DNA of 64,000 bases, taken from NCBI GenBank assembly GCA_002077045.2, contig KZ111140.1, forward strand, positions 1,329,856-1,393,855, written 5' to 3'. This DNA comes from Rachicladosporium sp. CCFEE 5018 (taxonomy: Eukaryota; Ascomycota; Dothideomycetes; Cladosporiales; Cladosporiaceae). Of this stretch, positions 11,101 through 20,182 are shown piece after piece. The notes under the pieces are model-generated. The model searched no databases and was not told the origin of the DNA. It worked only from the letters and a program-made list of their open reading frames with translations. Numbering within the stretch: the first letter of the stretch is position 1; each line of letters begins with the position of its first letter. Both the position numbers and the translations under genes were made by a program.

Positions 11101-11205
11101 TGAAAGGCAGAGTCCTGAACGAGCAAAATTGATTGTTGCCATTTGGCCAATGGCTGCTGCAGTAGTGGCCAAGGTGGCTAGGCCAAATAGCTGAGTGACC
11201 TTCAT
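8103..11205 (-). pseudogene. GH115 glycoside hydrolase (alpha-glucuronidase family), inactivated (copy A)
   Basis: The family removes glucuronic acid or 4-O-methyl-glucuronic acid from glucuronoxylan and related polymers and is secreted. The frame runs from the ATG at 11205 (signal peptide about 1-19) to the stop at 8103, with one intron (10124-10175) joining ..TMG to MRGSGDT; without stops it would encode about 1016 aa, normal for GH115. Family signatures include LLWTDDNWGNIRRLP, FINDEAPALTGY and WPAQWNSMF. Two in-frame stops interrupt it: TGA at 10651-10653, where the family has the Trp of a PWYW motif, and TAA at 9207-9209, where copy B still has CAA (Gln). The first is shared with copy B. 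I found no intron that would skip it without removing conserved sequence. Translation would yield only the first 184 residues. Confidence 0.85.
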
Positions 11206-11628
11206 CGTGTTGGCTGCAAGGTGAGAGAGGACGCAGAGAGCATGCGCTGAAAGAAATATACTTATTCAAAGCACTGTGAACTACTACATTGGGCTCATAC
11301 CACTCTGGCCCGCAGGCACAAAGCCCTCCCCTGCCATGTGGCCGAGATGGAGCGGCTAAACAATGCTGACATTGAGTCGAAGGAAGCATGAAGTGGAGAA
11401 CATGCAGACACGGTGGAACACTCAGGTACCATGGACGTAGTCGACATATCGCTTGTGTACAGCAGCGCACAGTCGAGGTGATGTTGTAGAGGCGATTATG
11501 AGAGCCCAAGTTTTCCTGGAGAAAATGTGGAGCTTCGGATTTAGCCAGCAGTCTCCGCCAACGTGACTCACACAAAATCGCAACAATATTTTCCACCAAT
11601 CTCCGGCGAAGTCCATCAGTGCGATACC
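11206..11628. promoter_or_regulatory. Divergent promoter region, GH115 remnant and DUF2462 gene (copy A)
   Basis: 423 bp between two outward-reading genes, matching 44591-45007 in copy B. No specific motif identified and no gene seen. Confidence 0.4.
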
Positions 11629-11949
11629 ATGGCGCAAGGCGTTGTCAAGAAGTCAAAGGCCAGCGCGCCCAAAGTGTACGTTCAGCATATCTTGACAGAG
11701 GCATAAAAGTTGGCACAGTACTTATACATATCCAGTGGCTCTTCCCGTAGACAGACCGGCTCCAAGGTCATCAAGCCCAAAAAAGCCTCTCTGATCAAGT
11801 CGCAAAATACGGCGAAGAAGCACACGGCTGGTCTCACGGCGCTGACGGAGAAGGCGATTGCTGGAAAGGCTGGGCATCTGGAGTTGCTAGGAGGTGGAAA
11901 GAGAGACAAGAAGGCCGAGGTGGCGGCGAAGTTGCAGAAGGTGAAGTGA
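11629..11949 (+). CDS. DUF2462/UPF0390 small basic protein (copy A)
   Basis: Two exons, 11629-11675 and 11736-11949. The 60-nt intron starts GTACGT and splits a Val codon, giving 86 aa. The product is Lys-rich. It carries the family pattern MAQG..KKSK..., then SSRRQTGSKVIKPKKASLIK, KKHTAGLTALTEKAIA and GHLELL, known from the Leydig cell tumour 10 kDa homologue family (UPF0390). No biochemical function is established that I can name. The high Lys content suggests a nuclear or nucleolar or RNA-associated protein, which is inference. It is intact and nearly unchanged in copy B. Confidence 0.85.
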
Positions 11950-12745
11950 GCGGCTGGCCATGATTGGACAACAATAACGCTGGTTTGGAACAGTCCACCT
12001 GGACGCCAGAAGGCACATAAGCGCCATCCGCGAGAGCAACGTGCCATCGGCGATGTGTTTATGACGAACACATCCTGCCTTCGAACACGGCGCGAGAGCC
12101 GTCGCGGAGAAACAATGAGTTGGGGTGAGGCGATGGGAAAGGTGGTGCATTGTGTGCACCACGCAAGCTGGCTGCGGAGGCTCGACTGGTGACGAACTGA
12201 GGACGAACTGAGAACAGGCATCACACGCGCGAGGCGCTTCGGGCCTGCACGAGTGGGCGCGGGAGTGGGCGCAGCTGAAGTTCGTCGATGTAGTGCACGA
12301 CGTGTTATACCGGCAGACAGCATTGCTATTCAGAAGCCAGCATCACGCCATGGACAATGCAAATCGCTCCCCTAGCGGAGCGGTGCCGCTTGTGCGTACA
12401 TTTGACGCGAGTTTTCGTAGTGAGCCATATGAACTTTATCACCTACTGCGCAGAGGTAACCTCGCATCCGAACATACTGCAAGTGATTTGTTCGGCTGCT
12501 CTTGCGTATGTGAAGCAATAACGGATAGCTGTGTGTGGTCACGGTAGCTGTTCAGCTCGTTATCGATATCAGCCTGACTCAGGGAAGCTGCGACCCCGGT
12601 AGCCAATACCGGCCCGGATTGGCGCTATTGTACCGTAGACGCATCCTTCGAAGATCAAGGCATCATCATTCCACGAGTTCACATACGCTGTAGCAAGCCG
12701 CTCTCCTCGTGTAGCGTCCAAATGTCCTACAGTCTTCCGGCCAGA

Positions 12746-12772
12746 CACGTGTCATCGTCGCATCAACACGTG
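12746..12772. promoter_or_regulatory. Two CACGTG palindromes upstream of tyrosinase (copy A)
   Basis: CACGTG occurs at 12746-12751 and 12767-12772, about 350 bp upstream of the tyrosinase ATG. This is the core site of bHLH factors. Copy B keeps only the second (46138-46143). Function is inferred from the motif alone. Confidence 0.35.
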
Positions 12773-13041
12773 CGACTGCACTATCAATTGTTGGTCTGGC
12801 TCGGCACACCGATATTAATCCAACAATGTCGGCTGTTCGCTTCACTGCAATGGTCGGGCCACTAGTGACTTAGCCGTGCAGCGGACATGTAGCTTGCGGT
12901 AGGTACCAACAAGCCGCACACAAGGACGCAGTGCCGTGCATTGGGGCTGAAGTTCGACTGCCTGGCATGTGCATGTTCCGGTGGTCGCTTCGACGCATTG
13001 GGAAGCTATGATGACTATCCTAGGCGGCGTGGCGAGCAGAG

Positions 13042-13049
13042 TATAAGTA
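13042..13049 (+). promoter_or_regulatory. TATA-like box of tyrosinase gene (copy A)
   Basis: TATAAGTA lies 68-75 bp upstream of the ATG at 13117 and is conserved in copy B at 46413-46420. Confidence 0.5.
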
Positions 13050-13116
13050 TTGCATTTCTTAGATTCCTGCCTTCGAGATTTCGATACTGCGAGCACCTAG
13101 TATTGCCGTCGACATC

Positions 13117-14434
13117 ATGCGTTCATCAGCTCTCTGGGCAGCTCTGCTGTCGCTTCTTGCAGTGGCCGAAGCATGGCAGCCCGCTTCAACACAGAAGACT
13201 GACAAGCTCGCGGCTGAGGGCATGAGAAATCTCTACGCAAGCGAGCGAAGACATCATGGGCACAAAGGCTGCAGCGTCAAGAACGCGGCTGTCCGCAAGG
13301 AGTGGCTGACGCTCACGCCGCACGAGAAGAAGGACTACATCAGCGCTGTGAAGTGCTTGCAATCCAAGCCCGCTCTTTCAAGCGCGACTGTTCCAGGCGC
13401 GAAGACGAGATATGACGATTTCGTCGGCGTCCACATCCAGCAGACACTCTCGGTAAGAGCTCATCATGTCCAATACAGGGCGCCGGTCGCTAACACGGTG
13501 CCGCTCGCAGATACATTTGACAGTGAGTGCTCAAGCTACCGTTTCCCAATACAGGCAGGATACTGACATGCACAGGGCAACTTCCTCTCCTGGCACCGCT
13601 ACTTCACCTGGGCATACGAAACGGCACTGCGTGAGGAATGCGGCTATCAGGGCTACCAGCCCTACGTGAATTGGGGAAAGCACGCTCTAGATATCCAAGG
13701 CTCTCCTCTCTTCGACGGTAGCAGCACTAGCATGTCTGGCAACGGCGCCTACCGCCCACACAACGCCACTGGTATTCCGAGCAACGACGCGCCTCTAATC
13801 CTGCTCGCGCCGGGCGTGGGTGGTGGCTGCGTGGCTAGCGGGCCCTTCAAGAACCTCACCGTGAATCTGGGTCCCCTTGCGCCATCCCTTCGTGACTCGG
13901 TACCAACAGCTACAGGCTTGGAATATAATCCACGCTGTCTCCGCCGCGATCTCACGCAAGCAGCTGCGACGCTGGGGTCGACCGACGCAACGAGCTACGA
14001 GCTCATCTCCAACCACACCACTGTGTTAGACTTCCAGAATACCATGCAGGGCAACGGCTTCCTCAACAACTACATCGGCGTCCACACCGCCGGCCACTTC
14101 TGGGTACTTCCCCTCTTCCAATCCTGTCCAAAACCCTCCACTAACACCCTCCCAGGTCAACGGTGACCCCGGCGGCGATTTCTTCGCATCCCCCGGTGAT
14201 CCCTTCTTCTTCCTCCACCATGGCCAAATCGACCGGACGTGGCAGATCTGGCAGAATCTGGACTTGAAGAACCGACAAAACGCTATTGCTGGTACGCGGA
14301 CGATAGGCAATATGCCGCCTTCGCCTAACGCGACGCTGAGCGATATTCTTGATCTTGGGGTGCTGGCACCGAATATCACGATTGGAGAGGCGATGAGTAC
14401 GTTGGGGGGCCCGTTTTGCTATATTTATGCCTGA
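13117..14434 (+). CDS. Secreted tyrosinase (type 3 copper oxidase) (copy A)
   Basis: Oxidises mono- or diphenols to quinones, relevant to melanin or phenol metabolism. Four exons: 13117-13452, 13511-13522, 13576-14103 and 14156-14434, giving 384 aa. Exon 2 is only 12 nt and encodes IHLT. Residues 1-19 are a signal peptide. CuA ligands are H106 (GVHIQQT), H114 (IHLTG, from the microexon) and H123 (SWHRYF). CuB ligands are H286 and H290 (GVHTAGHFW) and a His of FFLHH at 313-314, followed by IDRTW. Motifs such as ECGYQGYQPY, SPLFDG, GGGC and NPRCLRRDL are typical of short ascomycete tyrosinases. There is no C-terminal shielding domain, so it resembles the short secreted type. It is intact and faces the CNBD/F-box gene, whose 3' end lies 224 bp away. 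Confidence 0.92.
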
Positions 14435-14658
14435 ACGCAATATTTAAGGCCGAAAAACGACAGGAGCCGAAGCCATCAAAAGTCGCTGAGCAGCTGGGCA
14501 GTAACACAGCGTCATCATCGCAGCGATACGCCGCCTAGACCGTCGAGACTGGTTCTGAGATCCTACATAGCTCTTTCCAAGATCTGCGCCTTCCCTGCTC
14601 CGTCTCATATGGCTCCCATATACTCCTTATATCTTTCGAAGATGCTGCTCACAATCCT

Positions 14659-17628
14659 CTATCTCCCAGCCCGCCAAGTCCCATCAGCAACAACATCGAA
14701 CTTGATACTTCTTCCCCAGCCTCCAACCTCTTTTCGGCCATTCACCCTCGCCATGCCCGCCCGCTCGATCCAAGGCCTTAGATTCTTGCACTGACTTACA
14801 TCAAACTCGCGCAGGTTTCTGCAACCTTCTACTACACTCTCCACGCCCTGCCCAGTGACTCGCACGCAGCCTCGCACAGACAGGTAGCGCAGTTCGAGTA
14901 GATGGAGGCCGATGCAGCGGAGACTGTTGTCGCTCACCGCGCTGCCGCAGAATGCCAAGTTCAGGCGTCGCAGCTGCGGGAGACCCAAGGAGAGGACTTC
15001 CGTCGCCGTATCACTGAGTGCGCAGCAGAAGGACAAGTCTAGATCTTGCAGACTTCGGCAACCACCCACGACACCCACGATAGCTTGATCAGAGAGGTAA
15101 GTGCAGTCCGCCAGGATCAGCTTCTTCAGATTCGGGAAGTTGTAAGTTCCCCAGGAGTGGAAGCCTAGATCCGAGATCGACGTGCACCGCGTTAGGTCGA
15201 GGGATTCAAGACGTGAAGCGGCGTGGAGAGCGAGGTGAGACATTGAGCGGTCTTGGATATGTTTGCAGTAGCTCAGTGTCAGCCGCTTGAGCTTTGGGGC
15301 GCCGATCACCGTTCCGGGAGGCTGAGGTGGATCTAGCGTCAAGGGCGCGACCGCTGGAGCTTTGCCCTTGCGACGTCCATTCGGTAGTGTCGGCGGGGGA
15401 GAAGGCTGCGCTTTCTCGTTGGGCGGCACGATCCAGCCTACCACTCTCGCAAGCAGGTTGTCGCCAACTTTGCGGCAATTGCTAAGATCGATCTCCTCGA
15501 GGTGCTTCGCTCTCTCGATCAGGCCCAGGACCGCAGGACCGGAGACGTCCCAGACCGACTTCATCCTCCAGGTGATTGCCGATTCTCCACAGGCATCAAC
15601 GAGGTGTTTGAAGCCATCGTCAGTGATATGGAAGCAGTTTGATAGGTCTATATCCTTTGGTCTGGAGCCGATGAAGGGGACAATGACGTCTCGTAGGACA
15701 TCGTCAGTGATGTAGGTGTTGTATCTGCTGAGGTCTAGGCGGGTGAGAATGTTCGGCGAAGTGGTGAGCAGGTTGTGCCAGTGCATACTTACTTGGCGTA
15801 AGCGCATGAGGTCTAGCAGATCGAGGTGCTGCAGGACAAGCAGAAGCAGCGCATCGGGTAGACGTCCCTTACCAGCATTTGACGGCTGTCGAGCCAGACT
15901 TGGCCGTCTTGTGGCAGTAGGCGACAAACGTAGTGGGCTCGTCGGGGAGTCTGTAGGCGTTGGCTTACGCCGTCTCGGAGACGGCGGCTGATACTTGAAG
16001 CTCGTCGGTGGGCTGTTCGTTCGCAAGCTCTCAAGTAAAGACACTTGCTGCCCATCTGACGGACTCGATAGCGGAGGTGCGAGCGAGGAGCGCCGAGATG
16101 TCGGATATGGTACTGCATCGCTATTGGTGGATGGCGGTGCAAGTGAAGCACGCCGCGACTTGGCTCGCATATTATCGAGCTCCGGGTTGAAGAACGGATC
16201 AGGGTCGATGGGCTCCAGCTGATTGATCGGCATAGGCAGGTCAATCGGCTTCTCGAATGTCACTGTGGGAAGCCGCTTTCGCCATTCTGCTGCTGCCGGC
16301 TCTGTACTGATACCGCCAATGCCGTTCGCTGCATCAACATCAGACATGACGATGTCCTCATCTTTATCTGCAGCATGCAGTCTGCCTTTCGCGACTCGCT
16401 CAACTTGCTGCCGAATCTCAGGAGAGCACTTCGTCCATAGCTCGTCCAGCACTTCGCCTGTAATGAGTAAGCACTCGACTGACTGCACACTCCGCACTGT
16501 CGCTGTTCGCTTGGGTGATAAAGCTAGATTGGTGACTTCGCCAAAGTACTGCCCCGGCTTCAGACGCGCCTTGAACCTCATATGCGGCCCGCCAGCTCCA
16601 TTTGTCGACGCTGAGGTGTCGTGATGCTTTTGGGGTTTTGTATTGCTGCGGCTGGCTTCGATGACTACCTGCAGAACCTCCACATCGCCTTTGACGACGA
16701 AGTAGACATCTCTTCCAGCAGTGCCTTGTTTGACGATTTCCGTGAAAGGCGGGAAAGATACGGGATGCGCGTTGCAGCCCAGGTAATGCAGAATCTCGTC
16801 GGGTAGGCTGGCAAAGAGAGGGAGCGCCTTTAGCAGTCGGCGAATTGTCAAAGGCGCAGTATCCAGGGCACTCGATGCTGCCATCTCAATGACGCTCGGC
16901 GAAGGCGACTTGCGCCGTTTGTTGCTCAACACTTCGCCATCCACAAAGGCTCCAGCCTCTCCCATCTCGACATCACCCGCTATCCAGTCTCTTGATCTCT
17001 TCCTCGGCGCAGTTGGCGGACGCATGGTTCCCGCATCACCAAGATGACCAGTCGACGACCCGCGCTCCTTCTTCTTTCTATCCAGTATCGCCAATCTCTC
17101 CAGCGCTTCCTCCCGAATTGTTTTCTCAACCTCAGGATAGCTCGGGAGCTCTTTCTGCAGATCTTCCTTGTTCAGCCTCACAACCATACTGCGGACGGAT
17201 GCCACAATCGTCGCCGTCCTCGGCACACCCATCAAGATCCCGATCTCACCGAAAAATGACCCCGGCTTGAGCTCAGCATACGTGCTCTCGCCATCTCGAC
17301 TCGTGACTCGCACGCTTCCACGCACCAGCCAGTACATCGCCTTCGCATCTTCGCCTTCTCGTACGATCTCCTGACTGGGCTGGTAGATGCTTGGTCTCAG
17401 GCTCTTGCCAATGGACAGCAGGAACGACTCTGGTGCTGATTGAAACAAAGGGAATGCGCGGAGTCGATCCAGTAACTCCAGCGGCAGGCCAGCTATGGTC
17501 GAGCTTGCCAGAGGAGAAGATTTGATCGGTCTGCTGGGGTTGATGCCGCTGTCGTAGCTCTGCAGCAGTGCGACTGGCTCGACCTTTCGCACTGCTGTGG
17601 TCGTGCTACGCAGTGGCTGCCGCCGCAT
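14659..17628 (-). CDS. Protein with two cyclic-nucleotide-binding domains, F-box and LRRs (copy A)
   Basis: Intronless 989-aa frame. Two CNBDs occupy about residues 55-165 and 265-405, each with a recognisable phosphate-binding cassette (FFGEIGILMGVPRTATI at 125-141; YFGEVTNLALSPKRTATV at 361-378). Between and after them lie basic, Ser-rich linkers (KRSRD, NKRRK, SRRAS, RRSS) that look like nuclear-localisation or kinase sites. An F-box follows at about 588-627 (RLPDALLLLVLQHLDLLDLM), then about ten Cys/Asn-type LRRs from 630 to 960, as in Grr1/Fbl-type SCF adaptors. The architecture suggests a ubiquitin-ligase substrate adaptor whose activity might respond to a cyclic nucleotide; ligand binding is not shown by sequence. 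Copy B is the same length, and the divergence between copies is strikingly mosaic. Confidence 0.93.
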   Translation of the reverse strand: MRRQPLRSTTTAVRKVEPVALLQSYDSGINPSRPIKSSPLASSTIAGLPLELLDRLRAFPLFQSAPESFLLSIGKSLRPSIYQPSQEIVREGEDAKAMYWLVRGSVRVTSRDGESTYAELKPGSFFGEIGILMGVPRTATIVASVRSMVVRLNKEDLQKELPSYPEVEKTIREEALERLAILDRKKKERGSSTGHLGDAGTMRPPTAPRKRSRDWIAGDVEMGEAGAFVDGEVLSNKRRKSPSPSVIEMAASSALDTAPLTIRRLLKALPLFASLPDEILHYLGCNAHPVSFPPFTEIVKQGTAGRDVYFVVKGDVEVLQVVIEASRSNTKPQKHHDTSASTNGAGGPHMRFKARLKPGQYFGEVTNLALSPKRTATVRSVQSVECLLITGEVLDELWTKCSPEIRQQVERVAKGRLHAADKDEDIVMSDVDAANGIGGISTEPAAAEWRKRLPTVTFEKPIDLPMPINQLEPIDPDPFFNPELDNMRAKSRRASLAPPSTNSDAVPYPTSRRSSLAPPLSSPSDGQQVSLLESLRTNSPPTSFKYQPPSPRRRKPTPTDSPTSPLRLSPTATRRPSLARQPSNAGKGRLPDALLLLVLQHLDLLDLMRLRQVSMHWHNLLTTSPNILTRLDLSRYNTYITDDVLRDVIVPFIGSRPKDIDLSNCFHITDDGFKHLVDACGESAITWRMKSVWDVSGPAVLGLIERAKHLEEIDLSNCRKVGDNLLARVVGWIVPPNEKAQPSPPPTLPNGRRKGKAPAVAPLTLDPPQPPGTVIGAPKLKRLTLSYCKHIQDRSMSHLALHAASRLESLDLTRCTSISDLGFHSWGTYNFPNLKKLILADCTYLSDQAIVGVVGGCRSLQDLDLSFCCALSDTATEVLSLGLPQLRRLNLAFCGSAVSDNSLRCIGLHLLELRYLSVRGCVRVTGQGVESVVEGCRNLREFDVSQCKNLRPWIERAGMARVNGRKEVGGWGRSIKFDVVADGTWRAGR

Positions 17629-18479
17629 CTTGGCTTGCTGACTTTGTTGCTACCATGCGATATGTACCTGATCGACTGTACGAAGTGTTGTCAAGGCACG
17701 TGCTGTGCTTCGATCAAGCGGTGTCTGTGTCCCGTTTCCAGCGACCCAGGGTGGCAGCTTGCTGCGGCTAGCCGAGCGCGAGTAATAGATACCGACAAAG
17801 CCGTCCCCGGTCTCGGTATCGCGACAATTTTGCGTGCGCTGACTTCCACAATGCCGGGTCCAGCCGTTTATTTTGCGCTCGTAAGCGCACGCGCATGCGA
17901 AGAATGCTGTCTGGCACGTATGGCAGCGATCCTTGACACTGTCGCTTGATCAACTGTCCGGTATGTGTACGTGTCGCGACCAGTAATGAAAGCAAGCACC
18001 GATGCCCCTTAGCTACTTCGATATACTGAGACAAGGAGATGCTGCCGTCGCGTTTCACTCCTCCATCCTCCGTGAAGCTCTCGCCGTCACTGCTCTAAGA
18101 TTGGCTATGTCATCGTCCCGCATTGCGGCAAGACGACCCCGTCCGGCCCGCTTGCGCGCTTGTGCTTTGACTTCATCCTTGGATCGCGTGCCTTAAGTGT
18201 ACCCTGTAGCAAATTCGACAGCATCGCCTAGATGTTACTTCGAGAGCGTGCATGAGCAAGCGGATTGCACGCCAGCGACGTTCGCGTCGGCAGCTTGCTC
18301 TTGCAGTCCCTTGTCTTCTGCAGCCACACTTCGTCCGATTGTGTTCCCGAGGCATACTGAGGTCTCGACTCCGTCATAAGCTTCAGGAGCCAAAGGATGT
18401 TTTACCCAGTGCATGAGGTAGCGCATTTGGTGGTACAGGTCTCGGAGATCATAGCTGTATGTACGCTTTGCTAATGTAT
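17629..18479. other. Intergenic, nothing recognised (copy A)
   Basis: 851 bp upstream of the CNBD/F-box gene and downstream of the permease. The left part aligns with copy B, but about 18232-18470 has no counterpart in B, which carries an unrelated segment at about 51604-51830. Confidence 0.5.
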
Positions 18480-20182
18480 CTATCCCACGACGCATCTCTT
18501 CGCCTCAATCCACCACGGCCCCTTCCCTTTTTCCCCCACCCCAGACATATCACCATTGAGATGCGTGTAATCCCTCCTCCCGCTCTGCAAATCCATCTCC
18601 TCCAACTTCACCCACTTCGTCTTCTTCACAACTTTCCAGAATACGTACAGCACCATGAAGATGACCAGCACGATGTAGTTGAACACAAAGTTCACTACGT
18701 CGAACCCGCCTATGAACGTTCCATAACCTGAAATGACGACCAGGAATATGTTCAGTCCGACGACGAAGTACGTGCCGTACGGATAGAGCATAGCTTTGTA
18801 TGGCAGATCGGAGACAGAGTTCCCTTGCAGCACCCAGGCCTTACGGAACCGGACGTGGGTCACGCCTATGAAGGCCCATGCGATGAATGTTGCGGCACCG
18901 GCGATATCTATAAGATACGTGAAGACTTTGCCAGCTCCGGCAGTGATGTTGAGTAGCGCTAGCAAGCCGAGGAAGTTCGAGATTAGGATGGCGTTCACGG
19001 GTGTGCCATTCTTCGTGGTCTTTCCGAAGATCTTGGGCGCTCTGCCGGTCTTCGCGAGCGTCACGAGCGAGCGCGAAGCGACGTAGATGGCTGAGTTGAT
19101 GGAGGAGAATTGGGCTGTGAGCATCACCACATTCACCAGACTGCCTGCACCTGGCCAGCCGGCTTGCACGAGCGCGATCGTCCAGGGCGATTTGCCGGTC
19201 TTAGTGTCTGCGCTCAGAAGCTCGTCGCTATCAGAGGGCACGAGGAGGCCGGCGAAGAAGACAAGGCCGATGAAGATGATGAGGATTCGCCAGAAAGTCT
19301 GCTTGATAGCCTTGGGCAGATCTCGAGCAGGGTTCCGAGACTCTGCAGCGGTAAGAGCCAGCATCTCAGTACCACAGTAGTACACAGCAGCGAGCAGAAA
19401 GGTCTGCCCAAAGCCGTTGATGCCGTTCGCGAAGGGTCCGGGAGTCTTCCAGTACCGAAAACCGATGTACTCACCTCCGACACCGCCAGTATTGATCAGA
19501 ATCGCAACAAGGAAGCCACCGAGCACGCAGAAGAGCTTCCAGGAGGCTAGCCAGAACTCAATTTCTCCGTAGACGACGACGCCCATCAAGCTCACAGTCT
19601 GATAGAACGCCCAGGCTATCAGGATCCAGCCATAAGATGGGACTTTTGTACTCCAGAGTGCGAAGATAATCGATAAATTATTATAATCATTGGCAAGGTT
19701 GCAGACCCAAAGGTACCAGTAGTTCCAGCCCAGCGCGAACGCCAATGCCGGATCGACGAAACGGCCAGACATCTCAATGAAGGCACCTGGGATGGGTAAG
19801 AGGGTGCTCATCTCGCCGAGCGCTTGCATAACGAAGAAGACGTCTATGCCGATGATGGTGAAGCAGATTAGGGCGCCGAGAGGGCCGGAGGAGGCGACCG
19901 CTGTGCCGGTGCCGTACCAGATGGATGCGCTGGGTAGCGTCATTACAAAGTGATGGCTTCGTGGTCGAGGTTCAGCAGTAGACGTACCCAACAACGCCTC
20001 CGAATGCTATCATCTGTAGGTGTCTTCCCTTGAGGCCGCGTTGCAGACCCTCGTCCAGAACGTTCACGTTATTCGCTACAGCATGGGGCAATGATGCCGC
20101 CAGCGACCTCAGGGTGGGCATCGGGCGCGACTGCATTCGATACGCCCAACTTCTCATCGTGAGACTCTGTAGGACTTTCCAT
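18480..20182 (-). CDS. Amino acid permease (APC/YAT family) with frameshifted first exon (copy A)
   Basis: Proton-coupled amino acid uptake at the plasma membrane is the family role. Exon 2 (18480-19929) encodes 482 intact residues from ASIWYGTGTAV to the C-terminus, with about 12 membrane helices. Signatures include GEMSTLLPIPGAF, ALGWNYW, YYCGTEMLALTAAESRNP and a C-terminal WWIEAKR. A 58-nt intron (19930-19987) follows ..LQMIAFGGVVG of exon 1 (19988-20182). By comparison with copy B, exon 1 starts MESPTES at 20182 and should be 194 nt. It is 195 nt because a GGGG run (20085-20088) replaces GGG, so the normal start is out of frame and reaches a stop after about 37 codons. An internal ATG (MIAFGGVVG) could give an N-terminally short protein. 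The same lesion is present in contig C. Confidence 0.8.

Larger units (their letters stand above)
11950..13116. other. Intergenic, includes tyrosinase upstream region
   Basis: 1.17 kb with no convincing gene. It holds a TATA-like element and two CACGTG palindromes upstream of the tyrosinase start, listed separately. Confidence 0.5.
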
